Assembly: GCA_963511305.1 (NCBI GenBank)
Contig: CAUPIJ010000024.1
Location: forward strand, 1 to 29,120
Reading direction: 5' to 3'
From: Propionimicrobium sp963511305
Lineage (GTDB): Bacteria > Actinomycetota > Actinomycetes > Propionibacteriales > Propionibacteriaceae
Length of the DNA: 29,120 nucleotides
The notes under the pieces are model-generated. The model did not search any database and was not told where the DNA came from. It saw nothing but the letters and a program-made list of their open reading frames with translations. This document shows positions 21,797 through 29,120 of the stretch, one piece after another (positions within the stretch are counted from its first letter, which is position 1; each line of letters opens with the position of its first letter). Both the position numbers and the translations under genes were made by a program.

Positions 21797-22294
21797 CTAG
21801 TCGACTCTCAAGATTTTTCCGCTCCACCCCTTCGTCTCGCCGTCCTCGTATGGGATAACGAGGTGGAAGGACGAGACCTGCGGGTCGAAGACCAAGGGCA
21901 CGAAAAACCTGTCGCCGGAAAACATGTTCAGCTCAGAGAGCTCTGAGATGCTCTGCCACTCCAGCGGCCCCTCGTCGTTGGCTGTCGCTGGCTCGCCCTC
22001 GAAACCGTCAACCAGGAAGATCATGCCGAAGACGTCGCCGCCATCGGAGTGGAAACCAGGCCAACTGACGGTGCCGCGCAGCCGCATCGAAGTGACCTCG
22101 ATGCCCGCCTCCTCGCGGATCTCTCGGGCCATGCCGCTCCAGACGTCCTCGCCGGGCTCGACCTTGCCGCCTAATCCATTCCACATGCCCAGCTGCTCGT
22201 CGCTGGAGCGCGCGATGCGATGCACCATCAACACGTGCTGGCGATCGGGCGAAAGCACGAAGCCAAGCGTGGTCAGATCAGGCTGATAAACCAT
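21797..22294 (-). CDS. Nudix hydrolase (MutT/8-oxo-dGTPase-like)
   Basis: The enzyme cleaves nucleoside-diphosphate-linked substrates, possibly oxidised dNTPs. The protein has 165 residues. The full Nudix box is present at 43-65: G43, E49, R57-E58, E61-E62 and G64 all fit GX5EX7REUXEEXGU. MWNGLGGKVEPGE resembles the MTH1/YtkD-like subgroup acting on 8-oxo-dGTP, but substrate prediction in this family is unreliable. ATG 22294 has GGAGGG upstream. It sits 17 bases after tsaD and ends the GNAT-tsaE, tsaB, rimI, tsaD operon, so it is likely cotranscribed with tRNA-modification genes. No strong terminator is seen downstream; only a 5-bp inverted repeat at 21772-21786. Confidence 0.9.
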   Translation of the reverse strand: MVYQPDLTTLGFVLSPDRQHVLMVHRIARSSDEQLGMWNGLGGKVEPGEDVWSGMAREIREEAGIEVTSMRLRGTVSWPGFHSDGGDVFGMIFLVDGFEGEPATANDEGPLEWQSISELSELNMFSGDRFFVPLVFDPQVSSFHLVIPYEDGETKGWSGKILRVD

Positions 22295-22311
22295 TGAAGC
22301 CCTCCTAAAAG

Positions 22312-23355
22312 CTAGGCAATGACCTTTTCAACCGGCATACCCGAGTCGGAACTGATGGTCAGCTCGCTGGGCGTGCAGCCGGCCGCAACCACCGCTGCGC
22401 CGAGAACCGCGATCATCGCGCCGTTGTCGGTGCACAGGCCGGGCCTGGGTCGGCGCAGCTGAATGCTCGCGGCATCGCAGCGCTCCTCCAGAAGACCGCG
22501 CAGCCTGGAGTTCGCTGCCACGCCTCCGCCCAGCACCAGCGTGTCGACGTCGTAGTGCTGGCAGGCGTCTACGGCCTTGGCGGTCAGCACATCGGCCACC
22601 GCCTCCTGGAAGCTGGCAGCGACATCGTTGACTGGCACCTCCTCGCCGTCATAGACGCGCTGCTCCACCCACCTGGCGACGGCCGTCTTTAGCCCGGAGA
22701 ACGAATAGTCGAAGCGGTGCTTCTCGAGATCGTGTTTGGCGGTCAGACCACGCGGAAAGCGGATAGCCTTCGGATCACCCTGCTGGGCGGCCTTGTCGAT
22801 AACCGGCCCACCGGGATAGCCCATGCCCAGCAGTCGAGCCACCTTGTCGTAGGCCTCGCCGGCGGCATCGTCGATGGTGGTGCCCACCTCGGTGATGTCG
22901 CTGGTGATGTCCTTGACCAACAGCAGCTGGGAGTGGCCGCCGGAAACTAGCAGCGCGAGCGTGGGTTCGGGCAGCGGCCCGTGCTCGATCATGTCAACGC
23001 CGACGTGCCCGACAAGGTGATTTAGGCCGTAGAGCGGCTTGTTCGCCACGGTCGCGAGTGCCTTAGCGGCGGCCATGCCAACCACCAGCGAGCCCATCAG
23101 ACCGGGGCCGGCGGTGACGGCAACCGCGTCGAGCTCGCTGATGTCGACATTGGCCTTCTCGAGAGCCCGCTCGAGGGTCGGGCCGATGGCCTCCAGGTGT
23201 GCGCGGCTAGCCACTTCGGGCACTACCCCGCCGAAACGAGCATGCAGATCCACCGAACTGGCGACCTCGTTGGCCAGCAGCTCGCGGCCGCGGACGATGC
23301 CGACTCCGGTTTCGTCGCAGCTCGATTCGATGCCTATGACTAGCGGCTCACTCAT
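22312..23355 (-). CDS. tsaD: tRNA N6-threonylcarbamoyltransferase TsaD
   Basis: This is the catalytic subunit that transfers the threonylcarbamoyl group from TC-AMP to A37 of ANN-decoding tRNAs, working with TsaB and TsaE. The protein has 347 residues, normal. GIESSCDETG at 8-17 is the family N-terminus. NHLVGH at 112-117 gives the two metal-binding histidines His113 and His117. VSGGHSQLLLV and VLGGGVAANSRLR are nucleotide-binding elements, and TDNGAMIA near the C-terminus contains the third metal ligand. Older names are Gcp and O-sialoglycoprotein endopeptidase. ATG 23355 has GAGG upstream. It follows rimI by 13 bases in the operon. Confidence 0.97.
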   Translation of the reverse strand: MSEPLVIGIESSCDETGVGIVRGRELLANEVASSVDLHARFGGVVPEVASRAHLEAIGPTLERALEKANVDISELDAVAVTAGPGLMGSLVVGMAAAKALATVANKPLYGLNHLVGHVGVDMIEHGPLPEPTLALLVSGGHSQLLLVKDITSDITEVGTTIDDAAGEAYDKVARLLGMGYPGGPVIDKAAQQGDPKAIRFPRGLTAKHDLEKHRFDYSFSGLKTAVARWVEQRVYDGEEVPVNDVAASFQEAVADVLTAKAVDACQHYDVDTLVLGGGVAANSRLRGLLEERCDAASIQLRRPRPGLCTDNGAMIAVLGAAVVAAGCTPSELTISSDSGMPVEKVIA

Positions 23356-23368
23356 ATTTTCCTCGTTC

Positions 23369-23812
23369 TCATCTGATCGATTTTGCCATGACCAGCGCGT
23401 CCCGCCCTGGCCCGTAGTAGCTCTGTCTTCTGCTCACCTGAACAAAACCCATTTTCTCGTATAGGCGGTTGGCCGAGGCGTTGTCGTGAGCAACTTCTAA
23501 GAACACCTGGCTGGCTGAGGTCTTCTTCGCCCACTCGATGCCCCGCTCGATGAGCTGCCTGGCCAGTCCGCGCCCCCTGTGGCCGGGTGCGACCGCGATG
23601 GTTCGCAGTTCCACGACGTCGATCGCATCGCCGAAGCTGGCGACCGCGACCGGAATCGGATCGGCTACTACGAAGACTTTTGTGGCAGGGGACGCGATCT
23701 CGGCTCGCCAGGCAGCCGTGCTCCAGCGCTCGAGCTGCGGAAAACATTCCTCCAGCTCGACTATCGCCTGAAGATCGCTTTCCTTAGCAGCACGCAGCAA
23801 CTTCTGGCTCAT
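23369..23812 (-). CDS. rimI: RimI-type GNAT N-acetyltransferase
   Basis: The RimI family acetylates the N-terminus of ribosomal protein S18 in enterobacteria, and in other bacteria may acetylate additional proteins. The protein has 147 residues, family length. The acetyl-CoA loop HRGRGLARQL follows VVELRTIAVAP. N-ASANRLYEKMGF is the conserved C-terminal segment, and YY-x4-DALVM is the RimI signature. ATG 23812 overlaps the tsaB stop by 4 bases (ATGA). The tsaB-rimI-tsaD order is the standard actinobacterial arrangement, which supports RimI over a generic GNAT. Confidence 0.92.
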   Translation of the reverse strand: MSQKLLRAAKESDLQAIVELEECFPQLERWSTAAWRAEIASPATKVFVVADPIPVAVASFGDAIDVVELRTIAVAPGHRGRGLARQLIERGIEWAKKTSASQVFLEVAHDNASANRLYEKMGFVQVSRRQSYYGPGRDALVMAKSIR

Positions 23813-24459
23813 TTGATCTTGGGAAGCGTGATTCGACGGTGCCCCAGGGTCGACTTGCGGGTTGCCGGTAGTGTGGCGTCCGGCTTGCGCAGATAGATCG
23901 GGCTGAGGCCAACATCCGGGAGCTCGTCGACGCTGGCTGCCATCAGGCCTGCGTCCAGCGCGGCGTCGGAGCCGAGCAAGATCGACGGGTAGACGCTCAC
24001 TGCAGGTCCGAACGTCTGTATCTGAGCCACCTGCTCCGGCGGGCTGACCTGCGGTTCGCCCTGGCGGACGCCGTCGGTGTACTTCGCCCAGTAGACCTCT
24101 TTGCGCCTCGCATCGGTGGCGACGACATAGTCGCCCTCGGCCTCGACTCCCAGCGCGATGGCGTCCAGCGTGCAGACCCCGCGTACTGGGATCTTAAGCA
24201 GGCTGGCGATGGTGGTGCCGGTGACGATGCCCACCCGCAGCCCTGTGAACGGGCCGGGCCCAACGCCGACCGCGACCTGGCTGAGGTTGTTGAACTCAAC
24301 ACCAGCATCGGCCAGCACCTTGTTCACCAGTTGCTGCGAGAGCTCCACGTGCTTGCGGGTGCTCTCTTCCCTGGCCACGGCGATTGCTTCGCCGTCCCTA
24401 GCCAGGCCGACGTTGATGCCGGTTGCGGTATCGATGGCCAACGTCCAGCCAGCGGTCAT
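23809..24459 (-). CDS. tsaB: t6A synthesis dimerisation subunit TsaB
   Basis: TsaB is the non-catalytic scaffold that dimerises with TsaD and is needed for t6A37 formation. The protein has 216 residues. LAIDTATG near the N-terminus and GVGPGPFTGLRVGIVTG at about 65-81 are the ASKHA-fold signatures. The metal-binding histidines of TsaD are absent, as expected. DARRKEVYWAKY is the conserved middle strand. The C-terminus ends in a basic tail. ATG 24459 follows the tsaE stop by 2 bases, with GGAG lying across the tsaE stop codon, so the two genes are tightly coupled. Confidence 0.94.
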   Translation of the reverse strand: MTAGWTLAIDTATGINVGLARDGEAIAVAREESTRKHVELSQQLVNKVLADAGVEFNNLSQVAVGVGPGPFTGLRVGIVTGTTIASLLKIPVRGVCTLDAIALGVEAEGDYVVATDARRKEVYWAKYTDGVRQGEPQVSPPEQVAQIQTFGPAVSVYPSILLGSDAALDAGLMAASVDELPDVGLSPIYLRKPDATLPATRKSTLGHRRITLPKIK

Positions 24460-24461
24460 AG

Positions 24462-25337
24462 TTACTCCTTAACGTTCAGCTCGGCTGCCAGATCGACGTC
24501 CGCCCAGCGCGACCCGACCCCGTCCAGGTAGACGACGCGGGTCTGATCGGCGGGGTTCGAGGCTCGTAGGATCTCCAGGTTCAACCGGTTTTCGCGCAGC
24601 CCCTCAGCCAGCCCATCGCCCCATTCGATCAGCGTGATGGCGTTTTCCATCTGGTTTTCGAGGTCCAGATCCTCGAGTTCAGCGGCCGAGCCGAGCCGAT
24701 AGGCGTCGACATGAATCAGGTCGGGGCCCGCCGGGTTGCGGTGAACACGGCTCAGCACGAAGGTCGGCGAGATAACCGGCCCGTCGACGCCGAGGCCCGC
24801 GCCAAGCCCCTGCGCGAACGTGGTTTTGCCAGCGCCGAGTTCGCCGCTAGCGATGATCATGTCGCCGGGGACGAGCAGTTGAGCTAGTCGAGCGCCCAGG
24901 CCCTTCATCGCTTCGCTGTCTGGGACGGTGAACCTGGCGGGAAGCCGAATTTCTAGTTTGCCGTCGGCAGCCGGTTTGAAACCGTATTCGACGAGGCAGC
25001 CGGTGGAGTGGTCGGGCACCGAGTCGACGAGCAGCCTGCTGAGGCCTTGGTCTGCTGCCAGCTCTGAGACCGCTCTGACCATCTCGGCGCCGACGCCCTG
25101 ATAGGCGGGCAGCACGTGAAAGTCGTGTAGCGATGCCTCGGCCAGATCTAGGAAAAGCACGCCCGCGGGTTGTTCGCCGACTAGCGCCAGCACGCAGATC
25201 TCGTCCTCAATAGCCTCACGCACCTGATCGATGCTCATTTCGGAAGGAGTCGCTAAATCGGCGCGCGAGATCACTCCCGACACCAATCCGGCGTCTTTAC
25301 CTGACGCCGCACGAATCTCTACCTGGCTTTCACTCAC
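24462..25337 (-). CDS. tsaE: GNAT-domain/TsaE ATPase fusion protein
   Basis: The C-terminal half (about 135-291) is TsaE, the ATPase that resets the TsaBD complex during t6A synthesis. Walker A GELGAGKTTF is at 165-174 with Lys171, followed by SPTFVLSRVH, HVDAYRL and IEWGD, all TsaE hallmarks. The N-terminal half (about 5-130) resembles a GNAT acetyltransferase: a beta strand HDFHVLPAYQGVGAEMV and a late SVPDHSTGCLVEYGFKP. The acetyl-CoA loop Q-x-x-G-x-[G/A] reads QGVGAE, with Glu in the last place, so catalysis is doubtful. Normal TsaE is about 150-170 residues; this one has 291. GTG 25337 is the start; no ribosome-binding site is visible and TAAACT at 25351-25346 gives a 2-base leader. It is first in the operon with tsaB, rimI, tsaD and Nudix. 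Confidence 0.9.
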   Translation of the reverse strand: MSESQVEIRAASGKDAGLVSGVISRADLATPSEMSIDQVREAIEDEICVLALVGEQPAGVLFLDLAEASLHDFHVLPAYQGVGAEMVRAVSELAADQGLSRLLVDSVPDHSTGCLVEYGFKPAADGKLEIRLPARFTVPDSEAMKGLGARLAQLLVPGDMIIASGELGAGKTTFAQGLGAGLGVDGPVISPTFVLSRVHRNPAGPDLIHVDAYRLGSAAELEDLDLENQMENAITLIEWGDGLAEGLRENRLNLEILRASNPADQTRVVYLDGVGSRWADVDLAAELNVKE

Positions 25338-25374
25338 GATCGGCTAGTTTACGCCGGCTTAGGATGAATAGCCA
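25338..25374 (-). promoter_or_regulatory. Candidate short-leader promoter of the tsa operon
   Basis: On the minus strand TAAACT (25351-25346) fits TANNNT. Initiation 7 bases later would leave only 2 bases before GTG 25337. No -35 of good quality is seen. The 58-base gap to the upstream PKD-like gene has no terminator hairpin with a T run. Confidence 0.4.
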
Positions 25375-25395
25375 CGCGGGGCGCCTGGAGTTTTC

Positions 25396-26187
25396 CTACC
25401 TGGTGACCAGGCTGCGCAATTCGTTGATGTTCAGCTGCCTGGCGCCTCCCCTGGCGACGGTCATCGTTCCGCTCTGACCGTTGACCGACCAGGAGACCTG
25501 CCAGGTGGAGATCGCTGAAACCTGGTAGCTGCCGGGAGTCCGATACGTGTGGCCGCAGGTCGGTGACGGCCTCGGTGGGTTCTGCGCTCCGGCGGGACGC
25601 GGCGACATCGAAGAGCAGGAGAAGCCCGTGCCGTCGCCCATCTGCCAGTAAGTGTTAGCTAGCCTGGCGGTCAGGTCGATCGTCAGCGGGCCCTCTTGAA
25701 CTCGCTGCGAGACGCTTGACTTTGATACGAGGTTCAGCCAGATCGGGAAGTTCACCGGAATCGCGTTCCACTCGTTGACCGAGGGTTCCGGCCCAAAGAC
25801 TATCTGTGGGCTCGGGATCTGCAGCCTGGCGATGGCCCTGGCGACGGCCTCCTCGACGTCCGGCTCCGATTCTGTCTTGCGCGGGCCTGGGTGATAAAAG
25901 ACGTACCTGGTGTTTCCGCTCAACCCGACCTCGCCCGGATCAGACCAGAGATGCGAGCTATCCCTGATCTCCTTATCGGTGAATGGCTTGGTCTGGGCAG
26001 GACCGGGAGCCGAGCCGGGGACGTAACCGTAGCCAGATGAAGATCCGGTCCAAGCTTCGACGGTGACGGTGCCGTCTTCGAAGCTAGAAATCCTCTTGCT
26101 GGTGCTTTCAGCAAAACTAGATCTCACGTAACCAAGAGTGCTACCTGCAACGAGTATTAAAGCTAAGCCAATTTTCAGAAATCGCAT
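25396..26187 (-). CDS. Secreted protein with PKD-like C-terminal domain
   Basis: The function is unknown. The protein has 263 residues. A signal peptide or N-terminal membrane anchor covers about residues 1-27 (hydrophobic 5-20, then SSFAES). Residues 30-110 are Gly/Ser/Pro-rich with YVFYHPGPR. A helix with the pattern EEAVARAIARL falls at 112-122. The C-terminal part has the PKD-like order of a beta strand with MGDG (183-186), then Cys191 and Cys211, HTYRTPGSYQV (213-223) and repeated W-containing strands. The two cysteines could form a disulphide outside the cell. It overlaps the upstream lipoprotein gene by 13 bases; the start at 26187 has GAGTGG inside that gene's end. Lipoprotein plus PKD protein pairs of this kind are, as far as I recall, common in actinobacteria but uncharacterised. 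Confidence 0.75.
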   Translation of the reverse strand: MRFLKIGLALILVAGSTLGYVRSSFAESTSKRISSFEDGTVTVEAWTGSSSGYGYVPGSAPGPAQTKPFTDKEIRDSSHLWSDPGEVGLSGNTRYVFYHPGPRKTESEPDVEEAVARAIARLQIPSPQIVFGPEPSVNEWNAIPVNFPIWLNLVSKSSVSQRVQEGPLTIDLTARLANTYWQMGDGTGFSCSSMSPRPAGAQNPPRPSPTCGHTYRTPGSYQVSAISTWQVSWSVNGQSGTMTVARGGARQLNINELRSLVTR

Positions 26188-26702
26188 TCGCCACTCTTAT
26201 CTACAACAGAAGAAAATACTTTCAACTTTCCGTCGATTCTTTTCAGGAAATATGTTTGCTGATTTTTCTTTCCGAGCTTTTCTTCTTCACCTTGTTTGAA
26301 CTTAATGTTGGCACCATCGGAGCATTGCTGAATTGCGATATCTGAGTTCTGGAAAGATGCGCCTGGGAGATGCCTGTATCTAATATTCAGTTCACTAACG
26401 TCAGTCGCTTTGTAACCAGCATCTAATGCTCGGGAATAAAGTTCCTTACTAGAACTCAAAAAGTCTTCTGCAGCGAAATCCTCATATTCGTCAATCGGGA
26501 ACGGATCAAATTTATTCTGGTAATAATACTTCCGGTCTATCTCGTCGATAGCTTTTGCCACGGCTACCGCTTCTTCGTATAGCGGGTCTGCGCTTTGGCT
26601 CGTTGAGGGCGCGGGGGTCTCGGATGGGCCGGGTTCGGGCGGGTTGGTGCCGCAGCCCGTCAGCAGCAGCAAAAGCGCGACTGCAAGCGTGCGATATTTC
26701 AT
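26175..26702 (-). CDS. Putative lipoprotein, possibly DUF6318-like, AT-rich gene
   Basis: The function is unknown. The protein has 175 residues. A lipoprotein signal peptide ends in the lipobox LTGC, with Cys17 the predicted lipidated residue. A Pro/Ser/Thr-rich spacer runs to about residue 40. A soluble domain at about 43-175 begins DPLYEEAVAVAKAIDEIDRKYY and has two later cysteines (in QQCSDG and SGECDF). Size, lipobox, linker and partnership with a PKD-like protein suggest the actinobacterial DUF6318 group; that is a memory-based guess. ATG 26702 has AGGAG upstream. The body of the gene is clearly AT-richer than its neighbours: a hand count of 26221-26340 gives 46 G/C of 120 bases. Its 5' end is GC-rich. 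TAATAT on the minus strand at about 26742-26737 may be the -10. Confidence 0.72.
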   Translation of the reverse strand: MKYRTLAVALLLLLTGCGTNPPEPGPSETPAPSTSQSADPLYEEAVAVAKAIDEIDRKYYYQNKFDPFPIDEYEDFAAEDFLSSSKELYSRALDAGYKATDVSELNIRYRHLPGASFQNSDIAIQQCSDGANIKFKQGEEEKLGKKNQQTYFLKRIDGKLKVFSSVVDKSGECDF

Positions 26703-26823
26703 TTCGGGGCTCCTGTAGGGGGTGGGGAGACACGAAAATATTAACGTCCTGAACCCTCAAACCCGCGGGAAATTAATAACCATTTGCTGCCCTTAGCGAG
26801 GCATTAAGTTCCCTTTTTGCAGC

Positions 26824-28905
26824 CTATTTCGAGGCCTCGACCATCTGACGCAGTTCCTGCTTCAGGTCGGCGATCTCGTCACGCAGCCTTGCGGCGAGCT
26901 CGAACTGCAGCTCAGCTGCGGCGGACGTCATCTGCTGAGAAAGCTCAACGATCAAGTCAGCCAGCTCGCTCTGCGGGATGTCCTTCGGGTTGATCTTCTT
27001 CGCCGCGTCTGCACCCAGCGCAGAGTGCAGACCACTCGGCGCCTTCGCGCCCAGCAGGGCGTCCGTGTCGGCCTCCTCGCGGGCCAGCAACTCCGTGATG
27101 TCCGAGATCTTCTTGCGCAGCGGCTGCGGGTCGATGCCGTTCTCCTCGTTGTAGGCGATCTGCTTCTCACGCCTGCGGTTGGTCTCCTCGATCGCCGCCG
27201 CCATCGAGTCGGTGATCGTGTCGGCGTACATGTGTACCTGACCCGAAACGTTTCGAGCCGCTCGCCCGATGGTCTGGATCAACGAGCGCTGGGAGCGCAG
27301 GAAGCCCTCCTTGTCTGCGTCCAGGATCGAAACCAGCGAGACCTCCGGAAGATCCAGGCCCTCGCGCAGCAGGTTGATGCCCACCAGCACGTCGTATTGC
27401 CCCTCGCGCAGCTCGCGAAGCAGCGTGACCCGCTGCAGCGTGTCGATCTCGGAGTGCAGATATCTTGCCCGGATGCCGTTTTCGACGAAGTAGTCGGTCA
27501 GGTCCTCGGCCATGCGTTTGGTTAGCGTCGTGACCAGCACCCGCTCGTTTCTGCTGGTTCTCTCGTTGATTTCGCCCATCAAGTCGTCGATCTGGTTCTT
27601 GGTTGGCTTTACGATGATCTCCGGATCCACCAGGCCGGTCGGCCTAATGATCTGTTCCACTACCCCGTTACTGCGCTCCATCTCGTAGGGTCCGGGAGTC
27701 GCAGAAAGGTAGACCGTCTGGCCGATACGCTCGGCGAACTCGTCAAACTTCAGGGGCCGGTTGTCCATCGCGCTGGGCAGCCTGAAGCCGTGCTCGACTA
27801 GCGTGCGCTTGCGGCTCATGTCGCCCTCGTACATACCACCGATCTGTGGCACCGTGACATGCGACTCGTCGACAACCAGCACGAAGTCTTCCGGGAAGTA
27901 GTCGAGCAGGCAGTTCGGCGGCGAACCGGCAGCTCGGCCATCGATGTGACGAGAATAGTTCTCGATTCCCGAACAGGTGCCGATCTGAGCCATCATCTCG
28001 AGGTCATATGTTGTGCGCATCCGCAGGCGCTGAGCCTCAAGCAGCTTGTGCTGGTTCTCGAACTCGGCGACCCGCTCAGTCAGCTCGGCCTCGATGTCGC
28101 GCATCGCGCGATCCATGCGCTCCTTGCTGGCCGTGTAGTGGCTGGCCGGGAAGACATAGATCTGGTCGTCCGAACTGATCAACTCCCCGGTCAGCGGGTG
28201 CAGCGTCGAGAGGGCGTCGATCTCATCGCCGAAGAACTCGACGCGAACCGCGTTCTCTTCGTACATCGGGAAAATCTCCAGGGTGTCTCCCCTGACCCTG
28301 AACGTGCCTCGCTGCGCCGCGACATCGTTGCGCGCGTACTGCATGGTCACCAGGTGCTTGAGTAGGTCGCGGCGATCCCACTCGTCTCCGACGCTCAACG
28401 TCAGCATCTGATCAACATATTCCTGTGGCGTACCCAGGCCATAGATGCAGCTGACGGTTGAAACCACGATGACGTCACGCCTAGTCAGCAGCGAATTCGT
28501 GGCCGAATGCCGAAGCCGCTCAACCTCCTCGTTAAGCGAGGAGTCCTTCTCAATGTAGGTATCGGCCTGCGGAATATAGGCCTCGGGCTGGTAGTAGTCG
28601 TAGTAACTGACGAAATACTCCACCGCGTTGTCCGGGAAGAAGTGCCGAAGCTCGTTGGCGAACTGGGCTGCCAGCGTCTTGTTGGGCTGCATCACCAACA
28701 TCGGACGCTGGATCTTTTCGGCAAGCCAAGCAACAGTGGCAGTTTTCCCTGTGCCAGTTGCGCCAAGCAGAACGACGTCCTTCTCGCCCGCGTTGACGCG
28801 CTCGGCAAGCTGCCTGATGGCCTCAGGCTGATCGCCGGCAGGCTCAAAATCCGAGTGAACCTTGAATGGGGCTAACCTGCGCGAGATCTTTTCCTTAGGA
28901 CGCAT
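26824..28905 (-). CDS. uvrB: Excinuclease ABC subunit B
   Basis: UvrB is the damage-verifying DEAD-like helicase of nucleotide excision repair, acting between UvrA and UvrC. The protein has 693 residues, full length. Walker A GATGTGKT is at 48-55. The beta-hairpin region reads YYDYYQPEAYIPQ through EKDSSLNEEVERLRHSAT. Helicase motif II is VVDESHVTVPQIGGMY; motif VI is QTIGRAARN. The C-terminal UVR/UvrC-interaction helix pair contains LQFELAARLRDEIADLK. ATG 28905 is chosen because GAGGG precedes it and MRPKEKISRRLAPFKV is a normal start. A start 8 codons earlier adds only a basic leader next to the poly-G artefact. The promoter lies in or beyond that unreliable sequence. No clear terminator is seen in the 121-base gap to the lipoprotein gene. 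Confidence 0.97.
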   Translation of the reverse strand: MRPKEKISRRLAPFKVHSDFEPAGDQPEAIRQLAERVNAGEKDVVLLGATGTGKTATVAWLAEKIQRPMLVMQPNKTLAAQFANELRHFFPDNAVEYFVSYYDYYQPEAYIPQADTYIEKDSSLNEEVERLRHSATNSLLTRRDVIVVSTVSCIYGLGTPQEYVDQMLTLSVGDEWDRRDLLKHLVTMQYARNDVAAQRGTFRVRGDTLEIFPMYEENAVRVEFFGDEIDALSTLHPLTGELISSDDQIYVFPASHYTASKERMDRAMRDIEAELTERVAEFENQHKLLEAQRLRMRTTYDLEMMAQIGTCSGIENYSRHIDGRAAGSPPNCLLDYFPEDFVLVVDESHVTVPQIGGMYEGDMSRKRTLVEHGFRLPSAMDNRPLKFDEFAERIGQTVYLSATPGPYEMERSNGVVEQIIRPTGLVDPEIIVKPTKNQIDDLMGEINERTSRNERVLVTTLTKRMAEDLTDYFVENGIRARYLHSEIDTLQRVTLLRELREGQYDVLVGINLLREGLDLPEVSLVSILDADKEGFLRSQRSLIQTIGRAARNVSGQVHMYADTITDSMAAAIEETNRRREKQIAYNEENGIDPQPLRKKISDITELLAREEADTDALLGAKAPSGLHSALGADAAKKINPKDIPQSELADLIVELSQQMTSAAAELQFELAARLRDEIADLKQELRQMVEASK

Positions 28906-28938
28906 GTCCCTCAGCCTACGCCGTCGCAAAAGAAAAGC

Positions 28939-29120
28939 GGGGGGGGGGGGGGGGGGGGGGGGGGGGGCGGGCGGGGGCGGGGGGGGGGGGCGGGGGGGGG
29001 GGGGGGGGGTGGGGGGGGGGTGGGGGGGGGGGCGGGGCCTACAATTCCGGCCTGCTGGGGGTCCGTTTTTTGGGGGGCGGGGCCGTGTGGCCCAACAAGA
29101 AGGGGCCCCTACCCTGCCCC
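28939..29120. other. Poly-G contig edge, probable assembly artefact
   Basis: From 28939 to about 29036 the sequence is almost only G, broken by a few C or T. The last about 85 bases are mixed but G/C-homopolymer-rich and encode nothing recognisable. This is the pattern of two-colour sequencing poly-G error extended at a contig end. It should not be annotated biologically, and the uvrB promoter cannot be evaluated. Confidence 0.85.

Noticed and set aside
25399..25411. CCTGGT-G-ACCAGG palindrome at the end of the PKD-like gene as terminator
   Set aside because: It lies inside the coding sequence and lacks a T run on either strand.
28939..29036. Possible G-quadruplex or telomere-like G tract
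   Set aside because: It is at the contig edge, almost pure G, and mirrored by C runs at the other edge, so sequencing artefact is far more likely.

Overview
The window looks like one contig from a moderately high-GC actinobacterium. Propionibacteriaceae is the best guess, because a malate dehydrogenase, a B12-dependent methylmalonyl-CoA mutase (mutA-mutB-meaB) and a methylmalonyl-CoA decarboxylating complex lie within 18 kb. The FurA-type regulator, the actinobacterial phosphoribosyltransferase, the MetP/MetS transporter and the TANNNT promoters with almost no 5' leader fit the same phylum. Genus cannot be read from this alone. I see no phage, insertion sequence, CRISPR array, tRNA or rRNA. 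Both ends run into homopolymer-rich sequence that is probably assembly artefact.

Layout. 374-3337 (+): malate dehydrogenase and terminator, then a Na+-coupled amino-acid importer metP with its 50-residue partner metS. 3361-6936 (-): mmdA-mmdD-mmdC-mmdB, a Na+-pumping methylmalonyl-CoA decarboxylase. 7021-7767 (-): fructosamine-kinase-like protein. 7856-9913 (-): transketolase. 10096-10596 (+): phosphoribosyltransferase whose 3' end is repeated in tandem. 10850-11800 (-): SorC/DeoR-type sugar regulator. 12096-12836 (+): glycerophosphodiester phosphodiesterase. 12905-18025 (-): mutA-mutB-meaB. 18231-19955 (+): patatin-like lipase and a TRIC-family membrane protein. 19958-20398 (-): FurA-like regulator. 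20536-21666 (-): sortase-anchored thioester-domain surface protein. 21797-25337 (-): GNAT-tsaE fusion, tsaB, rimI, tsaD, Nudix hydrolase. 25396-26702 (-): lipoprotein and a secreted PKD-like protein. 26824-28905 (-): uvrB.

How the genes fit together. Malate dehydrogenase feeds the reductive C4 branch. MutAB, protected by MeaB, isomerises succinyl-CoA to methylmalonyl-CoA. The Mmd complex would decarboxylate this to propionyl-CoA while exporting Na+. That differs from the classical propionibacterial transcarboxylase route, which conserves the carboxyl group instead. The Na+ gradient could then drive symporters such as the adjacent MetPS. The tsa cluster makes the t6A37 modification of ANN-reading tRNAs.

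Most of the window is housekeeping and central metabolism. The parts most worth a second look are the tandemly repeated gene tail at 10561-10718, the inverted-repeat block at 10721-10849, the GNAT-TsaE fusion, the AT-rich lipoprotein gene, the short-leader promoter set and the Na+-pump route to propionate. I do not see convincing evidence for a wholly new multi-gene system.
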